Source: Sphingobium yanoikuyae
Lineage (GTDB): Bacteria; Pseudomonadota; Alphaproteobacteria; Sphingomonadales; Sphingomonadaceae
Assembly: GCF_013001025.1 (NCBI RefSeq)
Contig: NZ_CP053021.1
Coordinates: forward strand, 2,373,501-2,437,500
Direction: 5' to 3'
DNA: 64,000 nt
Below the pieces are notes generated by a model. It searched no databases. It was given only the letters and a program-made list of their open reading frames with translations, and was not told where the DNA came from. The number at the start of each line of letters is the position of its first letter. The stretch's first letter is position 1. A program made the position numbers and the translations under genes. Of this stretch, positions 26,556-35,538 are shown in pieces.

Positions 26556-27134
26556 TCACTCATGCCTCATGCGGCCGAGCAGCCTGCGCAGGTGCAGTTC
26601 CGTGCGCGCGAGATCCTTCTGGACAGATCGCTTGTGCATTCCGAACGCGACGGCGATCTCCTCGTTGGCCTTCTCGTCGCGCCATCGCGCCAGGAATATC
26701 GCACGGCTCTTCGGCGGCAATTGGTGAAGCGCGGCAATCGCATGTTCCATTTCACGGGAAGCCAGTGCTGCCCTTTCCGGATCCGGCGCGGCGTCCGGCA
26801 CGGCTTCGAGTTCGGCCTTGTCGACGGAGGCTGTGCGAGCAGCCCGTCGCATGCTGTTAAGGGCCAGGTTTATAGCCATGCGATAGAGATAGGCCCTCGG
26901 TTGTCGAACGTCAGACACGGCAGGTCCAGATCGCAGTTTGAGGTAGGTGTCATGCAGCGCGTCCGCAGCCGCCTCTTGAGATCGCAAGTGGGCCGACAGT
27001 CTGGGAAGCAGTGTGGGATATTCCTGTTCCAGGACAGCGAGCAACCTGACAGCTGGGTCAGACGAGTTGCCAGTTCCTAGGCGCTCATCATTTTTCGCGA
27101 TCGTGGTCTGGCTGTTCTCTGATCCGTCTGTCAT
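26556..27134 (-). CDS. ECF-type RNA polymerase sigma factor (FecI-like)
   Basis: The 192-residue product has sigma region 2 (AAADALHDTYLKLRSG to AYLYRMAINLALNSMRR) and region 4 (LPPKSRAIFLARWRDEKANEEIA, then helix-turn-helix VAFGMHKRSVQKDLARTE). ATG 27134 is preferred; a GTG at 27176 would add 14 residues. FecI-type factors normally have a FecR anti-sigma gene and a TonB receptor next to them; neither is present here. Confidence 0.85.
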   Translation of the reverse strand: MTDGSENSQTTIAKNDERLGTGNSSDPAVRLLAVLEQEYPTLLPRLSAHLRSQEAAADALHDTYLKLRSGPAVSDVRQPRAYLYRMAINLALNSMRRAARTASVDKAELEAVPDAAPDPERAALASREMEHAIAALHQLPPKSRAIFLARWRDEKANEEIAVAFGMHKRSVQKDLARTELHLRRLLGRMRHE

Positions 27135-27515
27135 TCGCTCTTTGGGTCCTGAGCGCTCAAGGCGTTTCCCACGCACTGCACCGCCACAGTTGCAATATTC
27201 TTAGCCTGACGGAACGTCGCAAGAGGTAAATGCTCGCCGGTATTTTTAGAGTTCGGTCGACACGGTCGGGGGCTTCATCTCTGCGAATGCAGCCGGAGCA
27301 AACCCCTCCTCGGCAAGGCTCCCAAAGCCGCCAGCCCCGCGAGAGCTTCCAACAAACTAGCTTTTTCCAGCATTGCTCGTCTGCCGGGATCTCATCCTCG
27401 TGGTTTGTGGCATCTACTCATTCCGAATAACATAACAGACATTCGAATCTGAGGGGTTGCGCAGTGCAGCAATTCGTAGAAGGTGGGGGTGCCTTTCAGG
27501 CATCCTCTCCCAATT

Positions 27516-27550
27516 GAGGTCGGCACCGCGCCGACCTCCCTTTTCTCTCC
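27516..27550 (+). terminator. strong intrinsic terminator without an obvious upstream gene
   Basis: GAGGTCGGC (27516-27524) and GCCGACCTC (27530-27538) form a perfect 9-bp stem with a 5-base loop, followed by CCTTTTCTC. Reading plus, it would end a transcript coming from 27135-27515, but no plus-strand gene is seen there. A small RNA or a gene remnant is possible. I see nothing else in 27135-27718. Confidence 0.6.
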
Positions 27551-27718
27551 GAATTGGTCGAGAAAAGCGCTGCGGTTGGGTAGCGTGTATATTGCCGCCC
27601 TCCTACAGATCCATCGAAACGACTCATAGAGCGGCTGCACGGAAAACAGTTCGGGTCCGACGACGCAATTGGCGAGTTGCAGCTCGCTGCGCTGCAGCAT
27701 TCATGCTATGATCGAGCC

Positions 27719-28126
27719 ATGTCCTATGCCAATCTCTATTGCTACGCTATCGTTATCGACGAGGATGACATCGACTTCATGGGGCATGTAAATAATGCCA
27801 GCTATCTCAAATGGGTTCAGGCCGCCGTGTTGAACCACTGGCAGCGGCTGGCTCCAGCAGATGCCGTGAGGAGCCGTCTTTGGGTCGCCTTGAAGCATGA
27901 GATCACATATCGCAGGCCCGCTTTTCTGGACGACGAAGTGGTTGCCACCGTGTTGCTTGAAAAGGTTCAGGGGGCCAGGGCGTTCTACGAAACAATCATC
28001 AGACGAGGCGAGGAAGTGCTTGCCGAGGTCCGATCGAGTTGGTGCTGCATCGATGCGAGAACGCATCGCCCTGCCCGCCTTGCGCGCGATATTGTCGAAC
28101 GTTTTCTGCCAAGGTCAGCGCCCTGA
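27719..28126 (+). CDS. acyl-CoA thioesterase (4HBT hotdog fold)
   Basis: The 135-residue product begins with the 4HBT motif region IDFMGHVNNASYLKWVQAA, in which the Asp-x-x-Gly-His-Val-Asn-Asn signature of YbgC/FadM-type thioesterases is complete, followed by EITYRRPAFLDDEV. It would release free acid from acyl- or aroyl-CoA in the cytoplasm. ATG 27719 places the motif at the usual distance from the start. It stands alone; the substrate cannot be told. Confidence 0.85.
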   Translation: MSYANLYCYAIVIDEDDIDFMGHVNNASYLKWVQAAVLNHWQRLAPADAVRSRLWVALKHEITYRRPAFLDDEVVATVLLEKVQGARAFYETIIRRGEEVLAEVRSSWCCIDARTHRPARLARDIVERFLPRSAP

Positions 28127-28346
28127 TCATGAGAATTCGAATGAGCAGGTCGCTTGTCAGGCAATAGTTCCTGCAGGCGCATTCGCTTAATTGCGGATCG
28201 ATCAGAATTCCGCAACTCGTCGGTGCGGTTGCCGCACCGCCGCGATCAATCGCGATCCTTGGATGATCCGGCCGCGCCCTCAAACCCAGGTCAACGAGCT
28301 TTCCATAGCCTGTTGAGTCGTCCCCACCTCCCGGTCTGCTGTTCGC

Positions 28347-28368
28347 ACGATCGAACGGGGTCGATCGT
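28347..28368. repeat. inverted repeat between convergent genes
   Basis: ACGATCGA (28347-28354) and TCGATCGT (28361-28368) are perfect arms around a 6-base spacer. The spot lies between the ends of the thioesterase gene and the convergent TetR gene. It could be a two-way terminator, but no T-run is present. The rest of 28127-28558 holds nothing I recognise. Confidence 0.35.
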
Positions 28369-28558
28369 TCCCAGCCAAAGAGCGCGCCGCTCTTCTAGGG
28401 AAAAACAAGCCTGAGGCGGGACACGCCGTTCTTTGTGCCGAGTTTCGAAAGAAATGGCGTCTTCGGGTAATAGCATGCTCCCATCGCGTGGCCGACGTAG
28501 CGCCCCTGATGATGCGCCGGATTAAGGCGCATCGCTCAGCCGTTCTGACCAAGCCCCT

Positions 28559-29209
28559 TCATCCGCCAAGAAACAGCCGCTCGACGGAGCGACTGAGCCG
28601 TTCTGCAAGCTGGGTGTCGTCGATACCCAGCTCATCCTTGATGACGGAGTTCATCATCAAGGGCATGGCAACCATGCCAATGAGGAGAAAAACGAGAAAA
28701 TCCGGATCGTCTACTTCTACAAGACCGGTATCGCAGGCCTCGCGCATCAGCGGCTGGACCGTATCAAAATGCGGACGCCAAATATGTTCGAGTATATAGT
28801 CCCGCCTCTCGCCCGGCTTTGCCACTTCATCGGCAAAGAAACGCCCGAGTTCTGGGACCTCGGTGCTGAAAGCGACGAATTTTCGCAGCGCGATGCTCAG
28901 TCGAGCGGGATAGGACGAACCGTCTTCGCACAGTTCCGCGATCGGCGTGTGGACAGCAGCCATGCGTCGGGCAAGCTCATCTACAGTGGATTTCCACAGC
29001 CCCAGCTTTGATCCATATCTGCGAGAAACCAGGGCAGGATCGACATTGGCCGCAGATGCGATCTCACGCAGGCTCGCGCCTTCATAGCCCGAAGCCGCAA
29101 ACGCGGCGAAGGCGATCCGCGCGACCTCCTTGGAGTCTGCCTCCAACCCTTGCCGCGGCCTCCCGCGACCACGCCTGTCATTTTCAACCCTGGTGCGACC
29201 CAATGGCAT
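28559..29209 (-). CDS. TetR-family regulator
   Basis: The 216-residue product has an N-terminal TetR helix-turn-helix (AFAASGYEGASLREIASAANVDPALVSRRYGSK in overall pattern, with Tyr-Gly in the recognition end) and a helical ligand domain ending LAERLSRSVERLFLGG. Immediately upstream (29230-29252) lies a quasi-palindrome that fits an autoregulatory operator, and a near copy lies at 41828-41850 before another operon. The ligand is unknown. Confidence 0.88.
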   Translation of the reverse strand: MPLGRTRVENDRRGRGRPRQGLEADSKEVARIAFAAFAASGYEGASLREIASAANVDPALVSRRYGSKLGLWKSTVDELARRMAAVHTPIAELCEDGSSYPARLSIALRKFVAFSTEVPELGRFFADEVAKPGERRDYILEHIWRPHFDTVQPLMREACDTGLVEVDDPDFLVFLLIGMVAMPLMMNSVIKDELGIDDTQLAERLSRSVERLFLGG

Positions 29210-29229
29210 TGACGCCAGCCATCCTCTGA

Positions 29230-29252
29230 TTTAATCAACATATGATGATTTA
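29230..29252 (-). promoter_or_regulatory. candidate TetR operator, copy 1
   Basis: The core AATCAACATATGATGATT (29233-29250) is a palindrome except for one symmetric pair. It starts 20 bp upstream of the TetR start codon. The 23-bp element matches 41828-41850 (reverse complement) at 21 of 23 positions. Confidence 0.6.
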
Positions 29253-29377
29253 TGGCATTCGCCCGGAGTTTGCAAGCATGCCGCGATACAGTCTGGTTCT
29301 TCATACGGACAGAGGCAGGACGGCCGCAAGTGATCTGATCGCAGCAACAGACGAGAAAAGCGCAGGCTGGAGCCGAC

Positions 29378-30439
29378 ATGTTCATACGCACCGCACCAAC
29401 ACGTCCCGAGATGGCACCACCGGGCTTTGCCGACGAGGCGACAAGCCCCTATAGGACCAGGCTTGCGGATCTCGAACTCGCGGTCACGAGCGCATTGCTT
29501 CCGCTCTCTCTGGTCAGCGACGACGCTATGCCAAATGGCGAGCCCGAGCTTCTGGGACAGTTTGCGAGCCTTTCGGCGCTTCGATTTGCCCGACTGTCGA
29601 TCAGTGGTGTCGGCGCGCACTGGAACAGGAAAGCCGCCGACATTGGCAATTATGTGAAGCTGATTTTTATCACCAGGGGTCAGACCAGACTATGGCGCAA
29701 CGGAAGCGCCCATATTCTGAAGGAAGGCATGTGGACCATCTATGATCCAGCCTGCCCCTACCGGCTCGATTCTGACGAACCTTATGATTGCGTAGCGGTA
29801 GCGATGCCGGTTGGAGCGATATCGATTCAAAGATTTCTTGCTGATGCAAACCGGGCCGAGCAAACCTATTCAATCGCCGGTAACATGGCGATTGCGTTCG
29901 AAACCATCAGCGCGTGCCTGGACGGTAAGGTCGAGGCAGGGCGCGACGACGTTGCGGCAACGGCTCATGCGATCGCGACGCTTATCGAGGCGGGCATACG
30001 TCGATCGATGGACAATGACGGTGCTTTCCTCGATATGTCACGCGAAACCCTTCTTCTCGCCCAGGCGCACCAGGCGATCCGCGCATACGGCGCCGATCCC
30101 GAATTCTCGGTGGAGGGTCTGGCGGACGTCCTGCATGTTTCCAGGCGTACCCTGTACAACGTATTGAAGCGGAACGGGCAGACGCCGTACAAGGCCATCC
30201 AGCAGTATCGGATCGATTTGAGCTGCGCCATCCTCTCTGATCCCGGCCAGTCCCACAGAAACGTCACTGATATTGCTCTGGACGCAGGGTTTCCCGATGC
30301 GACCCACTTCGCGAGGCTTTTCAAACAACAACTGGGTATGACGCCGACGGAATATCGGCACGCGAGATCGACGACAAAGGTGCCAAGAGAGCCTGGCTTG
30401 AGTTCACTCGCCGGGGAATTCGCTCGCCGATCCGCCTAA
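29378..30439 (+). CDS. AraC-family regulator with N-terminal sensor domain
   Basis: The 353-residue product has a cupin-like AraC-binding sensor region (about residues 40-220, the AraC_binding_2 type with YVKLIFITRGQTRLWRNG) and a C-terminal double helix-turn-helix (SVEGLADVLHVSRRTLYNVLKRNG and NVTDIALDAGFPDATHFARLFKQ) ending MTPTEYR. Regulators of this class control aromatic and alcohol catabolism. The dehydrogenase pair 556 bp downstream on the same strand is a plausible target. Confidence 0.85.
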   Translation: MFIRTAPTRPEMAPPGFADEATSPYRTRLADLELAVTSALLPLSLVSDDAMPNGEPELLGQFASLSALRFARLSISGVGAHWNRKAADIGNYVKLIFITRGQTRLWRNGSAHILKEGMWTIYDPACPYRLDSDEPYDCVAVAMPVGAISIQRFLADANRAEQTYSIAGNMAIAFETISACLDGKVEAGRDDVAATAHAIATLIEAGIRRSMDNDGAFLDMSRETLLLAQAHQAIRAYGADPEFSVEGLADVLHVSRRTLYNVLKRNGQTPYKAIQQYRIDLSCAILSDPGQSHRNVTDIALDAGFPDATHFARLFKQQLGMTPTEYRHARSTTKVPREPGLSSLAGEFARRSA

Positions 30440-30994
30440 TACCCTTCGTTGACCAGTATCAGCCTGTGGTCTGACACGATCGGTGTCATCGGGGCCGCAC
30501 TCTAGCGGCCAATATGCGCGCCAGCCCGTCTCCCAATCGGCGGAAAAGTAGCAAGGTCTTGCCAGCGTACCCCCAAGGCACAGAGGCGACACATAGCCGC
30601 GGAATGTGCGGCAAATTGCTGGTCTGCCGAGACAGGCACGGGGCGGCGGACCGCCGAACAAAAGTTTCCGGACTCGATGCGTCTCGGGCCGCAACCAGGT
30701 GCGGGTTAGAGCCTGACCTCCAATTTCAACGCGACTGGCAGATACCATATCGACGATGGAGATTGGCTTCTGACCATTGAAGACCGGCTAGCGCGTCGGA
30801 GCCTCAATTTGAAGCCAACTTTGCACAAAATGGCATGAACACTGCACGCAACGGCGCGCAGACAAGTCGGTGTACGCTTATTAACGCTCAAAATCCTTTC
30901 GCCCGATTTGACGATGACGGGAATATTCAAGAACCCAGGCTGAAATGATTCCATCGATTACAATTTGTATGTCAAATAAGAGAGGCACTCACCC
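30440..30994 (+). promoter_or_regulatory. 555-bp upstream region of the alcohol dehydrogenase gene
   Basis: No gene is recognised here. An inverted repeat TGACAC-GATCG-GTGTCA lies at 30472-30488, just after the AraC gene. The last 150 bp are more AT-rich than the surroundings and probably hold the promoter of the dehydrogenase pair; a clear -35/-10 cannot be fixed by eye. Confidence 0.35.
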
Positions 30995-32068
30995 TTGGAA
31001 AATCAAACCGTAAAAGCGCAGACGGTGGTCGCATTTGGCGAACCGCTGGAGGAACGTATTTCCGAACTGCACAGGCCGACCGGAAAGCAAGTGCTGGTTC
31101 GAGTGCATTCCTGTGGTCTTTGTCATTCCGATCTGCATTTTCACGAGGGCCATCTCAATCTAGGTGGCGGCAATAGCTTGCCATTGGCGGCACTCGGCGT
31201 GAACCTGCCTTTCGTTCTCGGGCACGAGCCCTTCGGGGTCATTGTCGATTTCGGCCCCGAAGCGGGATTGGTCGAAGCTGACCGAGGCCGTCCGGTCATC
31301 GTCTATCCGTGGATCGGCTGCGGTGACTGCGAATATTGCAACCGAGGACTGGATCACCAGTGCGGCAGTCCGCAGGTTATCGGAATGCAGCAGCCGGGCG
31401 GACAGGCAGACCATCTCCTGGTACGCGAGCCCAAATTCCTGATCGAAGCGAGGGGCGTCGATCCTCTACTGGCAGGTCCCTATGCATGCTCCGGGCTCAC
31501 CTCCTTTTCGGCCCTGAAAAAACTCGACGGACGACAGGATCAGTGGATCGCGATCATTGGTGCCGGCGGGGTCGGCATGATGGCGCTCGCCATCGCCAAG
31601 GGCTCGGGATTTCAGAAGGTCGCCGTGGTCGATGTCAATGACGAGAGATTGAAGGTGGCCGCCGACCAGTATGGCGCCGACCTCACGATCAACAGTTCAA
31701 CGCCTGATGCCGCAAACCGACTGCGTGAAGCCACCGGCGGGCTGGCTGGTGTCGTGGATTTTGTAGGGGCGCCCGCCACCGCGGAATTCGCACTGGATCA
31801 ACTCAAGACAAGCGGCAAACTCGTGATTGTCGGATTGTTCGGCGGCGAGGCCCATGTGTCACTTCCGCTGCTTGCAATTCGTCAGGTCAGCATTGCCGGT
31901 TCGTTCGTCGGCAGCCTCGATGAGATGGTCGAATTGATGACCTATGTCCGCGCCGGCGCCATCAAGCCTATTCCCGTGCAGGAAGTTCCAATCGGTGAGG
32001 TCAACGAAGCGATCCAGCTGCTTCGCGCCGGAAAGGTCAATGGTCGTCTCGTTCTCACGCACGATTGA
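30995..32068 (+). CDS. zinc-dependent alcohol dehydrogenase (MDR family)
   Basis: The 357-residue product is a medium-chain dehydrogenase with catalytic zinc ligands in CGLCHSDLHF and GHEPFG, four structural-zinc cysteines in CGDCEYCNRGLDHQC and the NAD-binding GAGGVGMM (about residue 190). It oxidises a primary, perhaps aryl, alcohol to the aldehyde. The start is TTG 30995, behind AGAGAGG; no in-frame ATG is closer. The aldehyde dehydrogenase gene follows after 36 bp, so the pair converts alcohol to acid. Confidence 0.88.
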   Translation: MENQTVKAQTVVAFGEPLEERISELHRPTGKQVLVRVHSCGLCHSDLHFHEGHLNLGGGNSLPLAALGVNLPFVLGHEPFGVIVDFGPEAGLVEADRGRPVIVYPWIGCGDCEYCNRGLDHQCGSPQVIGMQQPGGQADHLLVREPKFLIEARGVDPLLAGPYACSGLTSFSALKKLDGRQDQWIAIIGAGGVGMMALAIAKGSGFQKVAVVDVNDERLKVAADQYGADLTINSSTPDAANRLREATGGLAGVVDFVGAPATAEFALDQLKTSGKLVIVGLFGGEAHVSLPLLAIRQVSIAGSFVGSLDEMVELMTYVRAGAIKPIPVQEVPIGEVNEAIQLLRAGKVNGRLVLTHD

Positions 32069-32104
32069 CACGCGCCCCCCCCTTCTTAACAACGGACACA
32101 CAAC

Positions 32105-33541
32105 ATGCCCAATTTGCGACTTCCCGACGATCCCTCGGCAGACCAAATCCGTGAGCAGCTCGATCGAATGAAACAGGCTCAGTTCGAAGCAGGGCCGCCC
32201 TCATCTGCCTTGCGCAAGGACCGCATCAGCAGGGCAATCGATCTGTTGCGGACGCATCAGGAGGCGATTATCGATGTCGTCTCGTCCGACTTCGGAACGC
32301 GAAGCCGACAGGAAACCTTGCTCGCCGACATCCTCGCATCCGTGGAAGGGCTGCGTTACAATCTCAACCATATCGACGAATGGATGCGACCCCAGCCGCA
32401 ACTGGAACCATTCCCAGGCACCCGAGCCTGGGTCGAGTATCAGCCGCTGGGCGTGACCGGTATTATCAGCCCCTGGAATTTTCCTGTTGTGCTGGCCTTT
32501 GGCCCGCTGGCAAACTGCTTCGCGGCAGGCAATCGTGCTATGCTGAAGCCATCGGAACTGACGCCGGCGACGTCCCAGCTGCTGGCGGACCTGATCGACG
32601 AATATTTCGAGCAGGATGAACTGACCACGGTGCTCGGAGGCCCCGCCACGGGATCGGCTTTCTCTGCGCAGCCGTTCGACCATCTGATCTTCACCGGCAG
32701 TACACAGGTTGCGCATCATGTAATGCGATCCGCGTCCGAAAATCTGGTTCCCGTAACCCTTGAACTGGGCGGCAAATCGCCCGTACTCGTCTGTGCCGAC
32801 GCCGACTTGCGGCAAATGGCCGAGCGGATTCTTACGGTAAAGACCTTCAATGCCGGGCAGATTTGCCTGTCTCCCGACTATATCCTGATCCAGGCCGATC
32901 GCGTGGAGGCTTTTGTCGAGGAGGCCAAAGCGGCGGTGGCCGCAATGTACCCCAGCCTGCGCGATAATGATGACTATACCTCCATGCTCAATGCGGGTGG
33001 ATTCGCGCGGCAGCAGGCCCTTATCGAAGATGCCAGGATCAAGGGTGCGACCCTGGTCTCTCTCAACCCGGCAAACGAAGATTTGTCCGACCTTGGCAAT
33101 CGCAAGGTTGCGCCGACATTAGTGTTGGGTGCGACCGACGAGATGCGCGTTGCGCAGGAGGAGATTTTTGGGCCGCTGCTGCCCGTCGTCACCTACGAGA
33201 CGTTTGATGATGCGATCACTTACATCAATGCCCGTCCTCGTCCATTGGCGCTCTATTTGTTCAGCAGCAATGCGGACGACCAATCTCAGGTTGCTGCGCG
33301 GACCACATCGGGCGCGTTGATCGTGAACGATGCAATGACCCATGTATTTCTCGATACGCTCCCATTTGGCGGCGTCGGGGCATCGGGCATGGGCCACTAT
33401 CATGGCGAATATGGCTTCCGCGCGCTGAGCCATACGAAGCCTGTATTCGTGCAGAGCGAAGGCGGCGAGTCGAACCTCCTGATGCGCGCGCCCTATAGCG
33501 AAGGCGCCGAACAGGTAATTGCCGGCTTGATCACGGCGTGA
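32105..33541 (+). CDS. coniferyl aldehyde dehydrogenase-type aldehyde dehydrogenase
   Basis: The 478-residue product is a short class of aldehyde dehydrogenase related to coniferyl-aldehyde dehydrogenase (CalB type). The substrate-channel start GVTGIISPWNFPVVLAFGPL, catalytic Glu in TLELGGKSPV and catalytic Cys in NAGQICLSPDY are intact. It probably oxidises the aldehyde made by the preceding alcohol dehydrogenase. A second such pair ends the window at 62545-64000. The physiological substrate is not shown by the sequence. Confidence 0.88.
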   Translation: MPNLRLPDDPSADQIREQLDRMKQAQFEAGPPSSALRKDRISRAIDLLRTHQEAIIDVVSSDFGTRSRQETLLADILASVEGLRYNLNHIDEWMRPQPQLEPFPGTRAWVEYQPLGVTGIISPWNFPVVLAFGPLANCFAAGNRAMLKPSELTPATSQLLADLIDEYFEQDELTTVLGGPATGSAFSAQPFDHLIFTGSTQVAHHVMRSASENLVPVTLELGGKSPVLVCADADLRQMAERILTVKTFNAGQICLSPDYILIQADRVEAFVEEAKAAVAAMYPSLRDNDDYTSMLNAGGFARQQALIEDARIKGATLVSLNPANEDLSDLGNRKVAPTLVLGATDEMRVAQEEIFGPLLPVVTYETFDDAITYINARPRPLALYLFSSNADDQSQVAARTTSGALIVNDAMTHVFLDTLPFGGVGASGMGHYHGEYGFRALSHTKPVFVQSEGGESNLLMRAPYSEGAEQVIAGLITA

Positions 33542-33785
33542 CAGGGCGCGCTGCACGGCGAGGTCCAGGCGGATTTCGCCGTGCGGTGGCAGCCCATGCC
33601 GTCATGGAAGGCGCCTGGATCACGGGCCATACGCCCAACTTGGCTCAGAACCGTGTGCCTGGACAGCGATGCTGGCCCCTACTTGACAAACGCAGGCGCG
33701 GCCGCCGGTCCTGGGATGTCCCGGCAGGCAGTTTTCATCTGGCAGCCTGACGACTCACAATGAACCTAGTATAGAGGCGTACGCG

Positions 33786-34213
33786 ATGACGATCGATACC
33801 AGCTCACGTCCTGGATCTAATCAACAGGTGGCCAAAACGAAGAAAACCCAGATCGTCGTGGTGGGCGGCGGTGCAGGCGGGCTCGAGTTGGTAAGAAAAC
33901 TTGGTGCGCACTTTGGGCGAAAGAATCACGACATAATCCTCATCGATCGGAACCACACTCATGTCTGGAAACCGCTACTGCATGAGGTCGCGGCTGGCTC
34001 GCTCGATGCCAATCTTGATGAGGTGGGATATCGCGGTCATTGCCATCGTTGGGGCTACCGCTTCTATTACGGTACGCTCGAGACGATCGATCGGACAAAG
34101 CGCCAGGTCATCATTGCTCCGGTCCGTGACGAGGATGGCAGCGAGATCGTTGGCCGCCATGCGATACGATATGATTATCTCGTGCTTGCCATCGGCTCGG
34201 TCAGCAACGACTT
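33786..34213 (+). pseudogene. ndh: type II NADH dehydrogenase, 5' part, interrupted by IS3 element
   Basis: This part encodes the N-terminal FAD-binding region of NDH-2: KTQIVVVGGGAGGLELVRKLG, HTHVWKPLLHEVAAGSLD and YDYLVLAIGSVSNDF. The frame then enters the insertion. Joining 34213 to 35539, with one copy of the 4-bp duplication, restores 453 residues reading SNDFGTPGV, exactly the family sequence. NDH-2 passes electrons from NADH to quinone without pumping protons. The break is recent, since both halves are otherwise clean. Confidence 0.92.
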
Positions 34214-34252
34214 TGAAGCGCCCCGGGTTTTCAGGAGGCAGTTTTCATTGGG

Positions 34253-35161
34253 CTATGCAGCCATATCGAGGTTCTCGAGGGCTGCATAGTAATTGTCTTC
34301 GGCCTCAGCGGGCGGGATGTGCCCGATAGGGCCGAAGAGCCGGTGATTGTTGTACCAATCGACCCAGCGCAGCGTTGCCATTTCCACGGCCGAAACGCTT
34401 GGCCATGATCGCTGCCGCCAGATGACCTCGGCCTTGTAAAGGCCGTTGATCGTCTCGGCTAAGGCGTTGTCGTAGGAATCACCGACGCTGCCGACCGAGG
34501 GGACGAGTTTGGCCTCGGCCAAGCGCTGGGTATAGTTCATCGCAAGATATTGAACTCCCCTATCGCTATGGTGGATCAGTCCATCATCGGGATCTGGCCT
34601 GCGGGCATGAATCGCCTGCTCCAGGGCATCCAGAACGAAGCTGGCAGTGGCTGACGTGCTGACCTTCCATCCGACAATCCGCCGGGCAAAAGCATCAATC
34701 ACGAAGGCGACATAGACGAAGCCTGCCCAAGTATGCACGTAGGTGAAATCGACGACCCACAGGGCGTTTGGCCGGCTGACGCTAAATGCCCGATTGACCT
34801 TGTCCAGCGGACACGGTGCCTTCGGGTTGCTGATGGTGGTGATCGTCTTCTTCCCACGATGGACGCCTGCCAGCCCCATGGCGCGCATTAATCGTTCCAC
34901 CGTGCATTTCGCCACCATGATGCCTTCACGCCGCATCTGGTGCCAGACCTTGCGTGTGCCATAGAGACCGAAGCTGGCCTCATGGACCCGCTTGATCTGC
35001 TCCCTGATCTCGTCATCACGCTGCGCACGTGCTGGACGCCTGCCGGGATCGGCACGACGCGCGGCGTGTTCATGGTAGGAGGATGGGGCGATCGCCAGTT
35101 CCCGGCAGATCGGCTCGATACCCAAATCCTCGCGATGGACGTCGATGAACGCCATCATCAT
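34253..35161 (-). CDS. IS3-family transposase OrfB
   Basis: The 302-residue product has an HTH_21-like N-terminal region and the integrase core with the DDE triad ([23 protein letters not shown] and the Glu in [11 protein letters not shown]), ending in the family tail [17 protein letters not shown]. It overlaps orfA by 4 bp. IS3 elements usually make the active OrfAB by a -1 frameshift, but no classic slippery run is seen at the overlap, so reinitiation is possible. It appears intact. Confidence 0.95.
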   Translation of the reverse strand: MMMAFIDVHREDLGIEPICRELAIAPSSYHEHAARRADPGRRPARAQRDDEIREQIKRVHEASFGLYGTRKVWHQMRREGIMVAKCTVERLMRAMGLAGVHRGKKTITTISNPKAPCPLDKVNRAFSVSRPNALWVVDFTYVHTWAGFVYVAFVIDAFARRIVGWKVSTSATASFVLDALEQAIHARRPDPDDGLIHHSDRGVQYLAMNYTQRLAEAKLVPSVGSVGDSYDNALAETINGLYKAEVIWRQRSWPSVSAVEMATLRWVDWYNNHRLFGPIGHIPPAEAEDNYYAALENLDMAA

Positions 35162-35481
35162 CTCCCGGGGCGGTCGAGCTCCGCCATCGCAAAATACGCA
35201 GATGCCTTGCGCAAAATCTCGTTGGCCCGGCGTAGTTCCTTCACTTCGCGCTCCAGCAATCTCAGGCGTTCCCGGTCATCCGCCGCCAGCGCCGCTGGCC
35301 CCGCTCGTCGGCTCGCCTCTTCGCGGCACCACCGGCGCAGCGTCTCCAGCGAGCAGCCGATCTTCGCCGCGATCGACTTCATCACTTCCCATTCCGAGCC
35401 GTACTCGGCCCGCTGCTCCACCACCATACGAACCGCCCGCTCGCGGACTTCAGGTGAAAATTTGTTGGTTGTCTTGCTCAT
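35158..35481 (-). CDS. IS3-family transposase OrfA
   Basis: The 107-residue product is a helix-turn-helix protein ([16 protein letters not shown], then [15 protein letters not shown]) with a leucine-zipper-like tail ([21 protein letters not shown]). It binds the IS ends and provides the N-terminal part of the frameshifted transposase. It is intact and 28 bp inside the right inverted repeat. Confidence 0.95.
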   Translation of the reverse strand: MSKTTNKFSPEVRERAVRMVVEQRAEYGSEWEVMKSIAAKIGCSLETLRRWCREEASRRAGPAALAADDRERLRLLEREVKELRRANEILRKASAYFAMAELDRPGR

Positions 35482-35538
35482 AACGGATGCTCCTTCTCAC
35501 AAGTTGGAGCCTCCTGGAAACCCGGGGCGCTTCAACTT

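Larger units (their letters stand above)
34214..35534 (-). mobile_element. IS3-family insertion sequence (IS51-like group)
   Basis: The element is 1321 bp, bounded by 26-bp inverted repeats (34214-34239 and 35509-35534) that match at 25 of 26 positions and begin TGAAGCGCCCC. A direct 4-bp duplication ACTT flanks it (34210-34213 and 35535-35538). It holds the two overlapping genes orfA and orfB on the minus strand, the IS3 pattern. Clean ends and duplication indicate a recent insertion. Confidence 0.95.

Noticed and set aside
34253..35481. Programmed frameshift site in the IS3 orfA/orfB overlap
   Set aside because: No A-rich or other classic slippery run is visible at the 4-bp overlap, so I do not claim it.
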